Assembly: GCA_964493505.1 (NCBI GenBank)
Contig: CAZBNP010000007.1
Coordinates: 124,001-188,000, forward strand
Length of the DNA: 64,000 nt
Direction of reading: 5' to 3'
Source of the DNA: Chryseosolibacter sp964493505
GTDB taxonomy: Bacteria; Bacteroidota; Bacteroidia; Cytophagales; Cyclobacteriaceae
Shown: piece by piece, positions 36,399 to 45,136 of the stretch
How positions within the stretch are numbered: position 1 is the stretch's first letter
Layout of the letters: each line of letters opens with the position of its first letter
Notes under the pieces: model-generated
Database searches by the model: none
What the model was told of the DNA's origin: nothing
Seen by the model: the letters and a program-made list of their open reading frames with translations, nothing else
Made by a program: the position numbers and the translations under genes

Positions 36399-37751
36399 CT
36401 ACTCAATGCCGTACTTATCCATTTTGAGGTAAAGTGTCTTGCGATCGATGTTGAGAATCCGCGCGGCCTTCGACTTATTGTACCTGACTTCCTGGAGTGT
36501 TTTCAGAATCATTTCGCGCTCCTGAACTTCCTGTAATGCCTTCAGATCGTAGATACCCGCGGTTTTCTCACGGACCCCTGTCGCACGCATACTCTCGATC
36601 ATCTCCGGCGGCAGGGTCTCGAGCTTGACGTTTTCATTATCACCCGGTGTGAGCAAAACGGAACGCTTCACCACGTTTCTCATCTCTCGCAAATTACCCG
36701 GCCAGTCATACGCTTCGAACACCTTCACAACGTCAGCGTCAAATCCCTTTACACTGCGCTCAAGTTCCCGGTTTGCTTCGTTCCTGAAGAAGCCGAGAAA
36801 CTCGTAAATATCTTTTTCGCGCTCCCGCAGTGCAGGCACTGTCAGCTTGAACTCGTTGACCCGGTGGTAAAGGTCTTCGCGAAACTCGCCCTTCCTGACA
36901 CTTTCAGACAAGTCTTCATTGGTAGCTGTAATTATGCGAACGTCTACCCGCACCTCCTTGTTACTGCCTATCGGCACCACCACCCTTTCCTGAATGGCAC
37001 GGAGCAGTTTTACCTGAACGTCATACGAAAGATTACCCACTTCGTCGAGGAAGATCGTGCCCTTGTGAGCTGCCTCGAACTGACCAACCTTGTCGGCAAC
37101 AGCGCCGGTAAAACTTCCCTTCACATGTCCGAATAGCTCGCTCCCCGCAAGTTCTTTCGAGAGGGCGCCACAATCAACCGCGACGAAAGGCCCCTTCGCA
37201 CGCGCACTCATACGGTGAATAGTGCGCGCTACGTTCTCCTTCCCCGTTCCGCTTTCCCCCTCAATAAGTACCGACATGTTCGTAGGAGCGACAAGCTGTA
37301 TCATTTTATGAAGCTCCTTTGCCAACGCGCTGCTCCCTGTCACGAAGTGAGGCTGTGTATTGTCAATAGCCGTAGTCGCAGCGACCTTTTCTTTCCTCAT
37401 CATCGCTGTCTGAAGGATCATCAACAGCTCGTCGGGGTTGACGGGTTTGGTAATATATTCATACGCCCCCGACTTGATAGCCTTCACCGCCGTGCGGATA
37501 TCGTTGAAGCTCGTCATGATCACAACGGGGACACTGGTGTCGGCTTTCCGGATCTCTAAAAGAATATCCATACCGGTAGTGTCCGGCAAACGGTAATCGA
37601 GCAGTATAAAGTCGAACGACTTAGTTTCGAAGGCCTTCAACCCCTCCTTCCCCTTCTGCGCAGTAGTTACGCGATAGCCTTTCCGTGTGAGAAACCCCTC
37701 GAGAATTCGTGAGAAGGTCAGGTCATCTTCGATCAATAGAATGGACGCCAT
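36399..37751 (-). CDS. sigma-54-dependent NtrC-family response regulator
   Basis: 450 residues from ATG 37751 (MASILLIEDDLTF); 36 bp more are open upstream. The receiver has Asp52 (FILLDYRLPD), and the AAA+ domain has GESGTGKENVA (Walker A), TIFLDEVGNL (Walker B), Arg-finger motifs and a sigma-54 loop of GSFTGA rather than the usual GAFTGA. A Fis-type helix-turn-helix closes it (NKSKAARILNIDRKTLYLKM). It is a bacterial enhancer-binding protein activating sigma-54 promoters. It converges with a hybrid histidine kinase; a partnership is likely but unproven. The target promoters are not visible here. Confidence 0.94.
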   Translation of the reverse strand: MASILLIEDDLTFSRILEGFLTRKGYRVTTAQKGKEGLKAFETKSFDFILLDYRLPDTTGMDILLEIRKADTSVPVVIMTSFNDIRTAVKAIKSGAYEYITKPVNPDELLMILQTAMMRKEKVAATTAIDNTQPHFVTGSSALAKELHKMIQLVAPTNMSVLIEGESGTGKENVARTIHRMSARAKGPFVAVDCGALSKELAGSELFGHVKGSFTGAVADKVGQFEAAHKGTIFLDEVGNLSYDVQVKLLRAIQERVVVPIGSNKEVRVDVRIITATNEDLSESVRKGEFREDLYHRVNEFKLTVPALREREKDIYEFLGFFRNEANRELERSVKGFDADVVKVFEAYDWPGNLREMRNVVKRSVLLTPGDNENVKLETLPPEMIESMRATGVREKTAGIYDLKALQEVQEREMILKTLQEVRYNKSKAARILNIDRKTLYLKMDKYGIE

Positions 37752-37771
37752 ATTGCCCTGAAAATAGAAAT

Positions 37772-37796
37772 AAAAGCTGAATAACACTCAGCTTTT
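37772..37796. terminator. hairpin between the 127-residue gene and the NtrC-type gene
   Basis: AAAAGCTGA/TCAGCTTTT arms with a 7 bp loop, followed by T-runs on both sides. It could end the upstream minus-strand gene at 37841; on the minus strand the T-run is short and interrupted. Confidence 0.4.
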
Positions 37797-37840
37797 TTTC
37801 CCTATGCGTAGCTGATATTCCTGCGACACACTCAGGCCGA

Positions 37841-38224
37841 TTATCTGTCCGGCAGCTTTTGCCCATCGCGGGTAAAGCGTTCGGTCTTTGTCTCCCCTCC
37901 GTTCTTCATTTCCACGATATAGATCGTCCCATCGTTCGCTTCAGTCGCACTCACATCCCTGGAGACGTTCCCGGCAGGAATTTCTTTAGTCGCCCGGAAA
38001 GCGCCGCTGATAAGCCAGCCCCGGTATTCGGGGCCCTCTAAAGCCCGCTTCACGTCGTCAGGCAATTCCATCGCCTGGATCCTCTCCCGGTCCTGCTGCT
38101 GCAGTATAAGTCCCTGAGACTGTGCTTCGGTTTTGTATTCAAGCGAAGAGGTATCCGGTACCTCCTGCGCTACCCCATACACCACCACTCCCGTCAAAAG
38201 GCAAATCGTTAAGGTTATCTTCAT
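37841..38224 (-). CDS. small exported protein of unknown function
   Basis: 127 residues. The signal peptide ends GVA|Q (Q20). The mature protein is acidic then basic, with YRGWLISGAFRATKEIP and a C-terminal IYIVEMKNGGETKTERFTRDGQKL that looks like a strand-turn-strand motif. It resembles small secreted proteins of the PepSY/DUF type in this phylum, but I cannot assign a family. It stands between the NtrC-type gene (90 bp) and ahcY; no operon is evident. Confidence 0.65.
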   Translation of the reverse strand: MKITLTICLLTGVVVYGVAQEVPDTSSLEYKTEAQSQGLILQQQDRERIQAMELPDDVKRALEGPEYRGWLISGAFRATKEIPAGNVSRDVSATEANDGTIYIVEMKNGGETKTERFTRDGQKLPDR

Positions 38225-38413
38225 ATTCCGAATGCGTTTAAGTTAATAATCAAACACACTAACGGAATTACATGCCATCACCTGCTACGCAGAGCATCCA
38301 CAAGAAGATCAGTTGTTTATGGCCGGAACCAGTACGCGTATATCACAAGTGTTGGTGAAGAGTTCCACAACGACAGCACAGATCGCTGATCGCTGTCTAC
38401 AACCGGCCACCGG

Positions 38414-39721
38414 CTAATATCTATAGTATTCCGGCTTAAACGGTCCGGTTACTTCCACGCCGATGTATTTCGCTTGCGCCGGCAAGAGCGTTTCAAGCTC
38501 GACACCGATTTTCTTAAGGTGAAGACGCGCTACTTTTTCATCGAGGTGTTTCGGCAGCATATATACTTTGTTCTCGTACTTGCCGTGGTTTGTCCACAAT
38601 TCGATCTGCGCCAGGGTCTGGTTGGTGAAGGAATTGGACATTACGAACGAAGGGTGCCCCATGGCGCAGCCGAGATTCACGAGTCGTCCTTCGGCAAGGA
38701 GGATAACCTGACGACCATTTTTCAAGGTGTACAGGTCGACCTGAGGTTTGATAGTATCTTTCTCAGCGTTGGCGTTCAGCCATGCTACATCGATCTCATT
38801 GTCGAAGTGGCCGATGTTACAAACGATCGTCTTGTCCTTCATGCTTTCGAAATGACGATCAATGATGATATTGAAATTGCCGGTAGCTGTCACCACGATG
38901 TCGGCGTCTTTAACGGCCTCGTCCATTCTCTTAACCGCGTATCCATCCATGGCAGCCTGAAGAGCACAGATCGGGTCGATCTCCGTTATAATCACACGAG
39001 CACCCGCTCCGCGCAGAGACGCAGCAGAGCCTTTCCCGACGTCGCCATAACCTGCTACAACAGCCACCTTACCCGCGATCATCACGTCGGTAGCACGACG
39101 GATAGCATCAACACACGATTCCTTACAGCCGTATTTGTTATCGAATTTCGACTTGGTTACCGAGTCGTTGATATTAATGGCCGGCAGGGGGAGTGTGCCA
39201 TTTTTTCCGCGCTCGATGAGGCGGTGAACACCCGTAGTAGTTTCTTCGGAGATACCACGGATGCCCTCAACAAGTTCAGGAAAGCGATCCAACACCATGT
39301 TGGTGAGGTCGCCGCCGTCATCGAGGATCATATTCAGAGGCTTGCCGCCTTCAAAGGCATAAAGTGTCTGTTCTATACACCAGTCAAACTCTTTTTCATT
39401 CATACCCTTCCAGGCGAAGACAGGAATACCGGCGGCGGCGATGGCGGCGGCGGCGTGATCCTGCGTCGAAAAGATATTACACGACGACCACGAAACTTCG
39501 GCGCCAAGCTCAATAAGCGTTTCGATCAATACAGCAGTCTGTATCGTCATGTGAAGACATCCGGCGATCCGGGCACCTTTGAGCGGCTTTTGGGGACCGT
39601 ACTCTTCGCGGGTAGCCATCAAGCCCGGCATTTCAGCTTCAGCCAGCTTAATCTCTTTTCTCCCCCACGCTGCCAGGGAAAGGTCTTTTACCTTGAATTT
39701 AAGTTTTTCGTCAACTGTCAT
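38414..39721 (-). CDS. ahcY: adenosylhomocysteinase AhcY
   Basis: 435 residues. The NAD-binding motif is VVAGYGDVGKGSAASLRGAG. The catalytic residues in GCLHMTIQTAVLIETL and WSSCNIFSTQDHAAAA, and the end KYIGVEVTGPFKPEYYRY, match the family. It hydrolyses S-adenosylhomocysteine to homocysteine and adenosine. A promoter lies about 75 bp upstream (39799-39806). No riboswitch-like structure is obvious in the leader. Confidence 0.97.
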   Translation of the reverse strand: MTVDEKLKFKVKDLSLAAWGRKEIKLAEAEMPGLMATREEYGPQKPLKGARIAGCLHMTIQTAVLIETLIELGAEVSWSSCNIFSTQDHAAAAIAAAGIPVFAWKGMNEKEFDWCIEQTLYAFEGGKPLNMILDDGGDLTNMVLDRFPELVEGIRGISEETTTGVHRLIERGKNGTLPLPAININDSVTKSKFDNKYGCKESCVDAIRRATDVMIAGKVAVVAGYGDVGKGSAASLRGAGARVIITEIDPICALQAAMDGYAVKRMDEAVKDADIVVTATGNFNIIIDRHFESMKDKTIVCNIGHFDNEIDVAWLNANAEKDTIKPQVDLYTLKNGRQVILLAEGRLVNLGCAMGHPSFVMSNSFTNQTLAQIELWTNHGKYENKVYMLPKHLDEKVARLHLKKIGVELETLLPAQAKYIGVEVTGPFKPEYYRY

Positions 39722-39798
39722 GTCTTTTCTTTCTGTTTTGATTGCTGTTTATGAAATCTCGTTCATGGGATATAAGGCCACACGATGGTCTGCGGGCA

Positions 39799-39806
39799 CA
39801 AAAATA
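39799..39806 (-). promoter_or_regulatory. -7 box of the ahcY promoter
   Basis: TATTTTTG (39806-39799, minus strand) matches TAnnTTTG exactly and predicts a ~70 nt leader to the ahcY ATG at 39721. I find no clear TTG at the expected spacing. Confidence 0.4.
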
Positions 39807-39873
39807 CAACAAAGGCACAAGATAATGAAGCCCGTCAGGAGGTTACGCTCTCACCGGGGCGTTTGAGTGTGCA

Positions 39874-41115
39874 TTAAGGCTTGGGAAGGTCTTCATGTTT
39901 CACTATCGCAGTCCATACGCTCACCTCGTCGCCATCCACCCGCGTCCACACAGGCGCAATAACTCCGCCATGAGCGGTGATGCCATTGCGCATACCTAAG
40001 TGTTGATCTTCCCGAGGGATAAAGGGCGTTTCACTCAGAAGGATCTCGCTAAACGCCCCTCCGCCATTGGTCGACCAGGCGAGGTAGACATCGGTGCTGT
40101 CATCGTCGTGATCTCTCCGGTCATAATACATGATGTAGATATAACCTGTAGTCTGATCGATTGCCATCCACGGCATGTACTGATGTTTTCCAGGCCCGTC
40201 GGTGTTGATCCGCATAGGTGAAGACCAGTTGTCTCCGAAATTGTGGGAACGCGTAAACCAGACATCCGTGTCATCCGGTCCTTTGCGTTGATCCGCCCAA
40301 ACGATGTAAAGACTTCCGCGGAATGAGCCCTTGCTCACGTCCGACAAGAGGACCGGCGTCGCACCCAACGATCCCAGCCCCGGAATGGACAGGTTCATTC
40401 CTTCATTCAATGCTGACACGAGGATATCGTTACTGAGCCACCATCCACCGCCATTGAAAGACCGGTCGAGTAGTATCTTGTCGTCGCCAGACCAGGCGAT
40501 CATAACCTTTCCGTCGTACGTCACCGCCGGTATGGCAGCTCCCACAGGAGCATCAGAAACACACCTGCCCAGATCAGCCGCAATCGCCACCGGTTCAGAC
40601 CATTTCTTGCCATTTTTCGACATACTGAAAAACACACCTGACCTGCAGTTCTCTTCGTCATCTCCGTCGAACTGGGTCCAGGTTACGTACATATTTCCAC
40701 GACCGTCGCACGCACCCCATTGCTCCCGGACATTTACCGGCCGGTTTGCAACCGGTTCTCCCGCAGACCACGTTTCACCGCCGTCATCAGACGTCCGGAT
40801 GATCAGACCAGGGGTGTCCCCCGCCTCAACACACAAATAATAGAAAGTCCCTTTTCCACCGGCGAATAACGCCGGCTCGCCTTTCCCCGGCGGTATCGCG
40901 ACGCTCTTCCACGAGGTGCCACCGTCGCGGGTTACGTAGACAGCACCCTGTCCGGCAACTACTACCATGTTTTCCGGGTGACGCGGATTGATTGCGATAG
41001 CGCGGGCACCGGGAGTGGTTGTCATCTCGCCCAGCATCGTGTTTTTCACCTGGCCGATTCCAGGCAGGATTTGCGAGAGCAACAACCATAAGGTCAACAT
41101 TACCTTCAAGTTCAT
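39874..41115 (-). CDS. exported Asp-box (BNR, sialidase-fold) protein
   Basis: 413 residues. The signal peptide ends GIG|Q (Q22). At least five Asp-box-like repeats occur: VTRDGGTSW, SDDGGETW, SKNGKKW, SHNFGDNW and STNGGGAF, spaced 50-70 residues apart, giving a six-bladed propeller such as in sialidases or the Vps10/photosystem assembly group. I do not see the Arg triad or Tyr/Glu of catalytic sialidases clearly, so it may be non-enzymatic. A promoter box (41132-41139) lies 16 bp before the start. Confidence 0.85.
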   Translation of the reverse strand: MNLKVMLTLWLLLSQILPGIGQVKNTMLGEMTTTPGARAIAINPRHPENMVVVAGQGAVYVTRDGGTSWKSVAIPPGKGEPALFAGGKGTFYYLCVEAGDTPGLIIRTSDDGGETWSAGEPVANRPVNVREQWGACDGRGNMYVTWTQFDGDDEENCRSGVFFSMSKNGKKWSEPVAIAADLGRCVSDAPVGAAIPAVTYDGKVMIAWSGDDKILLDRSFNGGGWWLSNDILVSALNEGMNLSIPGLGSLGATPVLLSDVSKGSFRGSLYIVWADQRKGPDDTDVWFTRSHNFGDNWSSPMRINTDGPGKHQYMPWMAIDQTTGYIYIMYYDRRDHDDDSTDVYLAWSTNGGGAFSEILLSETPFIPREDQHLGMRNGITAHGGVIAPVWTRVDGDEVSVWTAIVKHEDLPKP

Positions 41116-41131
41116 ACCACGACAAGTAATA

Positions 41132-41164
41132 CAAACTTAGCGAATTGAACAAGTATTGTATCAA
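41132..41164 (-). promoter_or_regulatory. promoter of the Asp-box protein gene
   Basis: Minus strand: TAAGTTTG (41139-41132), an exact TAnnTTTG, with TTG at 41164-41162 and a 22 bp spacer. The box ends 16 bp before the ATG at 41115. Confidence 0.5.
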
Positions 41165-41377
41165 CTGACTGCGTAACGTGCAGAAGCGGGGTTTCGTCGT
41201 CACAGTGTGGAAATAACCCACACGGTCCGGTTTCTTAACAATATAGAGCATTTTCCATTCGACGGCAAAATCGGGCAATTCAACAGCGATTATACGCCGT
41301 TCGTCGTTCGAATGAACCCCATGACGCGTCGTTTGCAATAACCGGTGGAAAGAAGTTAAAAACAAAACACAATCGTT

Positions 41378-42118
41378 ATGATCCGTACATTCATCCTGGG
41401 TTTAGCCGTTTTCGGTACCCTTTGGAGCTGCAATAACAAAGAGAAGGAACTTGCACTCCAACAACAGATTGATTCCTTGAGAACAGAGTTGCAGGAAAGC
41501 CACCAGACCACACAAGCCCTACAGGAAGTTGGCGCAATGATCGACTCGATCGATGCCAGTCGACAGCTTTTGCGTACGGAAATGGTTGAAGGCGCGTCGT
41601 ACCAGGACTATAAAAACCGCCTGGCAAGCATCCGCGAATACGTAAAGGAAAGCCAGGAAAAGATTAAGGACCTTGAACAGCACGCAAAGCAGAACCGTGG
41701 TTACGCAAGTACCATCAAGCGTCTGAAAAGCAACCTGGCTGAAACCAGCGCTAAGCTGACGTCGCTCGAAGAAGAGGTTACTGCCGTGCGCGCGCAGAAC
41801 CAGACGCTGGCACGCTCAGTATCATCTCGTGACTCGCTCATTACTATCAATGAAATGGCGCTGCAAGAAAGAGAAGAGAATATCACAGCCCTTGAAACAC
41901 AGATGGAAGAGCTGAACGTCGAAACCAAGACCTTCGCAGCCGAGTCTTACTTCCAACAGGCACAGGCTCTGGAAGAAGCCGCAAACCGTACACAGTTTGC
42001 TCCTCGCAAAAAGAAGAAAGCTCAGCAGGAAGCACTTGACTTCTATCGCAAAGCTGTAGAAATGGGCAAGGGAGAAGCGCAGGCAAAAGTTGAAGAACTA
42101 GAGAAAGACCTGGGATAA
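41378..42118 (+). CDS. coiled-coil lipoprotein
   Basis: 246 residues. The lipoprotein signal is MIRTFILGLAVFGTLWSC (Cys18). Residues ~22-190 are a long coiled coil, rich in Glu, Gln and Lys with heptads, and the final ~50 residues look like a TPR/Sel1-type helical hairpin (ESYFQQAQALEEAANRTQFA, then FYRKAVEMGKGEAQAKVEEL). It is a periplasm-facing lipid-anchored rod, function unknown. It is followed by a strong terminator. The 260 bp upstream are without a gene. Confidence 0.8.
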   Translation: MIRTFILGLAVFGTLWSCNNKEKELALQQQIDSLRTELQESHQTTQALQEVGAMIDSIDASRQLLRTEMVEGASYQDYKNRLASIREYVKESQEKIKDLEQHAKQNRGYASTIKRLKSNLAETSAKLTSLEEEVTAVRAQNQTLARSVSSRDSLITINEMALQEREENITALETQMEELNVETKTFAAESYFQQAQALEEAANRTQFAPRKKKKAQQEALDFYRKAVEMGKGEAQAKVEELEKDLG

Positions 42119-42143
42119 GATCTCACTTCAGCGGATAGATGAT

Positions 42144-42173
42144 AAAGCACGGAGGAGTACCTCCGTGCTTTTC
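42144..42173. terminator. bidirectional terminator
   Basis: AAAGCACGGAGG arm, 4 bp loop AGTA, CCTCCGTGCTTT arm, then T-rich flank on the + strand. It lies between the converging coiled-coil lipoprotein gene and the enoyl-CoA hydratase gene, whose stop directly abuts it. Confidence 0.85.
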
Positions 42174-42971
42174 TTATTGCTGCGACGCGTCCGCGTCGCG
42201 CCAGTTGATCTTTTCTTTGTTCAGGAACGCCGCTATCCCACGCCGGCAATCATCACTCCCGCGCGCTTTGGCGTTCATCTCCGACGCGAATGCAAGCGCC
42301 TCATCGAGCGTCAGCGATTGAACTTTGGCGATCATCTGTTTTGTAACCCCCATCGCATAAGCCGAATTCGAGGAAATCAGCTGCAGCGCAAACTCCCTCA
42401 CCTCTTCCCCGAGTTTCTCACCCGCGACGACATACTGGATAAGTCCCATGTCGCGCGCTTCTTCCGCTGTGATGACAGACGCGCCCAATAGCATCTGCCG
42501 CGCACGTCCTTCGCCAACCTTCCTGAGAAGAAACACCATAACAATAGCGGGGACGAACCCTATTCTGACCTCCGTATATCCGAAGGTCGCCTCCGGCGAC
42601 GCAAAGACAAAGTCAGCCACTGCGGCAAGACCGCACCCCCCCGCCAGCGCAGGCGCGTGCACCTGCGCGATCACCACCTTCTTCAACTGATAGATCTGAA
42701 GAAACAACTCTTTGAGATGATCGGAGTCAGCTACATTTTGCTCGAATGAATACCGCTGAAGGTCGCGCAGATACTGAAGATCAGCTCCAGCACAAAAAGC
42801 ATCGCCGTTAGCTTTGAGAACAACAACAAGAGCCTCCGGGTCATCTTCAGCCATCCTGAACGCATCCTTCAGCTCGGCCACGACGTCATAGCTCAGTGCA
42901 TTGCTCTTGTCTGGTCTGTCGAGCGTAATGTACGCAATGTGGTCGCGAATCGCATATTGAATATACTTCAT
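42174..42971 (-). CDS. enoyl-CoA hydratase/isomerase family protein (methylglutaconyl-CoA hydratase-like)
   Basis: 265 residues of the crotonase fold: DRPDKSNALS, ANGDAFCAGADLQYL (oxyanion hole), APALAGGCGLAAVADFVFAS and the catalytic TEVRIGFVPA. One family glutamate is kept (in TEVRIG) while the other position is Gly, the pattern I recall for LiuC-like methylglutaconyl-CoA hydratases of leucine breakdown. It is 4 bp overlapped with comEC upstream on the same strand, so the two are probably co-transcribed although functionally unrelated. Confidence 0.85.
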   Translation of the reverse strand: MKYIQYAIRDHIAYITLDRPDKSNALSYDVVAELKDAFRMAEDDPEALVVVLKANGDAFCAGADLQYLRDLQRYSFEQNVADSDHLKELFLQIYQLKKVVIAQVHAPALAGGCGLAAVADFVFASPEATFGYTEVRIGFVPAIVMVFLLRKVGEGRARQMLLGASVITAEEARDMGLIQYVVAGEKLGEEVREFALQLISSNSAYAMGVTKQMIAKVQSLTLDEALAFASEMNAKARGSDDCRRGIAAFLNKEKINWRDADASQQ

Positions 42972-45049
42972 GTGTCCCGGTTTTCGATTTCCCTGACGTA
43001 CGCACCCTGGTGCAACACCGAATGCACGTCCAAGTTATACAACTTAGCCGCCTCAAGGAAACGAGTGGCAAACAAAAAAGAGTTGCTGCTATCGAGCACA
43101 ACCGCGGTGCAGTTCACCCGGTCGAGCACCTCACCGGGATCGTCTACCGCATTGTTGCTGATCACCAGCCAGTCTACGATGAGAACGCCCGGTATCTCGT
43201 AATCGTCGTCCGTGAGTTGGAGCACTCGCCCGCCGTTCCATATCGCAATCTTTCCGCCGCGAAATTCGCGAACCGGAACATCAGGGACCTCCCGCGTCAC
43301 CCCCGAGATAATCCGATACGGCGCAATATAGTAACGCATGGTTCTTACGTCACCTTTCAAACCCTCATCCGCGACCAAGCAACTAACCCCACGGTCAATC
43401 AGTTCGATCGCGCTGTGTCCGGGAACACAATACACTGCGATCTTCCGCACGCTGACGTGACGGTGAAAATGCACCCACTGCAAAACGGAAAACAACACCA
43501 CCGTAGCAAAGCACCAGACCACATACAGAAAACTCCTGGTGTCAGACAATGCCACACAAAAACTGATGAGCAACACAAGCAAGAACGACTGCGGAAGGGT
43601 TATGTGTATGTTCTCAATCGCCGCGAAAGGAAGCGAATCCATCGTAAACACAATTCCATTAACAAAACGGATCACCCACGTGAGGCAAAGCCCGATCAGC
43701 CCGGCCACTATCGAAAAAGAGCCCACGCCGATAACCACCAGTCCGGTGATAAGAACCACAAACGACAGCGGCACCACCAGCAGATTTGACACGAGAAAGT
43801 AATTTGGAAACTGATGAAAGTACAACAAGCTGACCGGCAGCGTCGCCACCTGCGCCGCGATAGACACCGCCCCCGCTTTCCAGACCTCGACAGTGACCAG
43901 ATGACGCGGCTCCCACAGTTGCAGAAGCCGGGGATAAATGCTGACAATACCCATCACCGCCATATAAGACAACTGAAACCCGACCGAGAAAACCAGGAAA
44001 GGATCGTAAACAAGCAGGCAGAGCGCCGACACTGCCAGCGTATTGTGAACATTGGTACTGCGCGCCCAGGGCTTTGCAATGGCCAGGAAAGAAAACATCA
44101 TGACCGCGCGAAGTACCGAAGGACTCAACCCCGTAATCAGCGCGTACAGCCATAGGCTACACAACGAAATAACGGCTACTACCCAGCGGCCTTTTCCCGA
44201 ACGATTCAGCGGCGAGAGTATGCGCAAAAGAATCAGGTAGATCACACTGATATGAAGACCCGACACCGCCAGGATATGCATCGTGCCTGTTCCTGAATAC
44301 GCCTCCAGCAGATCCTGGTCAAGCCCATCTGTAACACCAAGCACCAACGCTGAGGCTACTGCCTGCTCGCGATCGCCGCGGACATAGCGGCGTAACGCCT
44401 GCTCCGCCCAACGCCGCCCTTTGTATGCGAAATCCCTGACGACGTTGTCAGGCGCGTGTCCGATCAGACTGACGTCGCGCCCACGGACATAACATTGGTG
44501 ATAGATATTGCGAAACGAGAGGTAGCGCCTGTAGTCGAACTGGCCGGGATTCATTGCAGGGTCGGGCAGTTGAGGTTGCCTCCTGATAAGCAGTATATCA
44601 CCGTACACGAACGGTTCCGGGAAGTCGTCTTTGGAAAGATAGAGAACAATTCCGCCCCGACGCGATTCCCACGACGAAGTGCACACGCCATCAACACGCG
44701 CTTCTATTTTCCACGATCGTTCCCGCTCCTCCGCGAAGCGCGTAACAACAGCCCGAAAGCGCGTCACCCGTTCGCTGCAGTGAAGAAGATGGTCATCATC
44801 TCCGGATTCAGTCTGTAATCGAATGTGCGCATAGCCGAGAAGAAAGATCAGCAACAACCCGATCATCCCGGGGTTCAGTCGCCGGCGATCATAAAACCGC
44901 ACAAGCGCGATGTAGGCGATCACCAACGCAAGCGCTATTGCAAGGGTCAGTCTTTCAGAAATCAATCCAGGCCAGTGGTAGCCCGACACAATACCTCCGA
45001 TAAAGAATATGACCGTACGGACAAACGTATACGGTATCCAGCGGACCAT
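42968..45049 (-). CDS. comEC: ComEC/Rec2 family DNA uptake channel, without a recognisable beta-lactamase-type domain
   Basis: 693 residues. After two helices (residues ~8-50) comes a DUF4131-like OB domain, and from ~240 the ComEC/Rec2 Competence domain with GTGTMHILAVSGLHISVIY and ITGLSPSVLRAVMMF and about ten helices. The C-terminal ~200 residues lack the HxHxDH metal motif of the metallo-beta-lactamase domain found in long ComEC forms; the remnant (VLDSSNSFLFATRFLEAAK) suggests it has decayed or is absent. It would import single-stranded DNA across the inner membrane in transformation. The stop overlaps the enoyl-CoA hydratase start by 4 bp. Confidence 0.9.
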   Translation of the reverse strand: MVRWIPYTFVRTVIFFIGGIVSGYHWPGLISERLTLAIALALVIAYIALVRFYDRRRLNPGMIGLLLIFLLGYAHIRLQTESGDDDHLLHCSERVTRFRAVVTRFAEERERSWKIEARVDGVCTSSWESRRGGIVLYLSKDDFPEPFVYGDILLIRRQPQLPDPAMNPGQFDYRRYLSFRNIYHQCYVRGRDVSLIGHAPDNVVRDFAYKGRRWAEQALRRYVRGDREQAVASALVLGVTDGLDQDLLEAYSGTGTMHILAVSGLHISVIYLILLRILSPLNRSGKGRWVVAVISLCSLWLYALITGLSPSVLRAVMMFSFLAIAKPWARSTNVHNTLAVSALCLLVYDPFLVFSVGFQLSYMAVMGIVSIYPRLLQLWEPRHLVTVEVWKAGAVSIAAQVATLPVSLLYFHQFPNYFLVSNLLVVPLSFVVLITGLVVIGVGSFSIVAGLIGLCLTWVIRFVNGIVFTMDSLPFAAIENIHITLPQSFLLVLLISFCVALSDTRSFLYVVWCFATVVLFSVLQWVHFHRHVSVRKIAVYCVPGHSAIELIDRGVSCLVADEGLKGDVRTMRYYIAPYRIISGVTREVPDVPVREFRGGKIAIWNGGRVLQLTDDDYEIPGVLIVDWLVISNNAVDDPGEVLDRVNCTAVVLDSSNSFLFATRFLEAAKLYNLDVHSVLHQGAYVREIENRDT

Positions 45050-45136
45050 GCGTGGAAGATAGGAAGATCAGCGGGTATGAAAGCAGGGTGATGGTGATGG
45101 TTTTCCGGGTGCCAGGTGCCGGTTTCCCGGGTGCTA

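Noticed and set aside
38474..39754. 426-codon open frame antisense to ahcY
   Set aside because: It mirrors the conserved ahcY gene and has no protein-like features; codon bias of the true gene keeps the reverse frame open.
39874..41115. Catalytic sialidase
   Set aside because: Asp-boxes are clear but the Arg triad and nucleophile Tyr are not, so only the fold is claimed.
43010..43789. 259-codon frame antisense to comEC
   Set aside because: Composition is Arg/His rich shadow sequence; comEC is clearly real.
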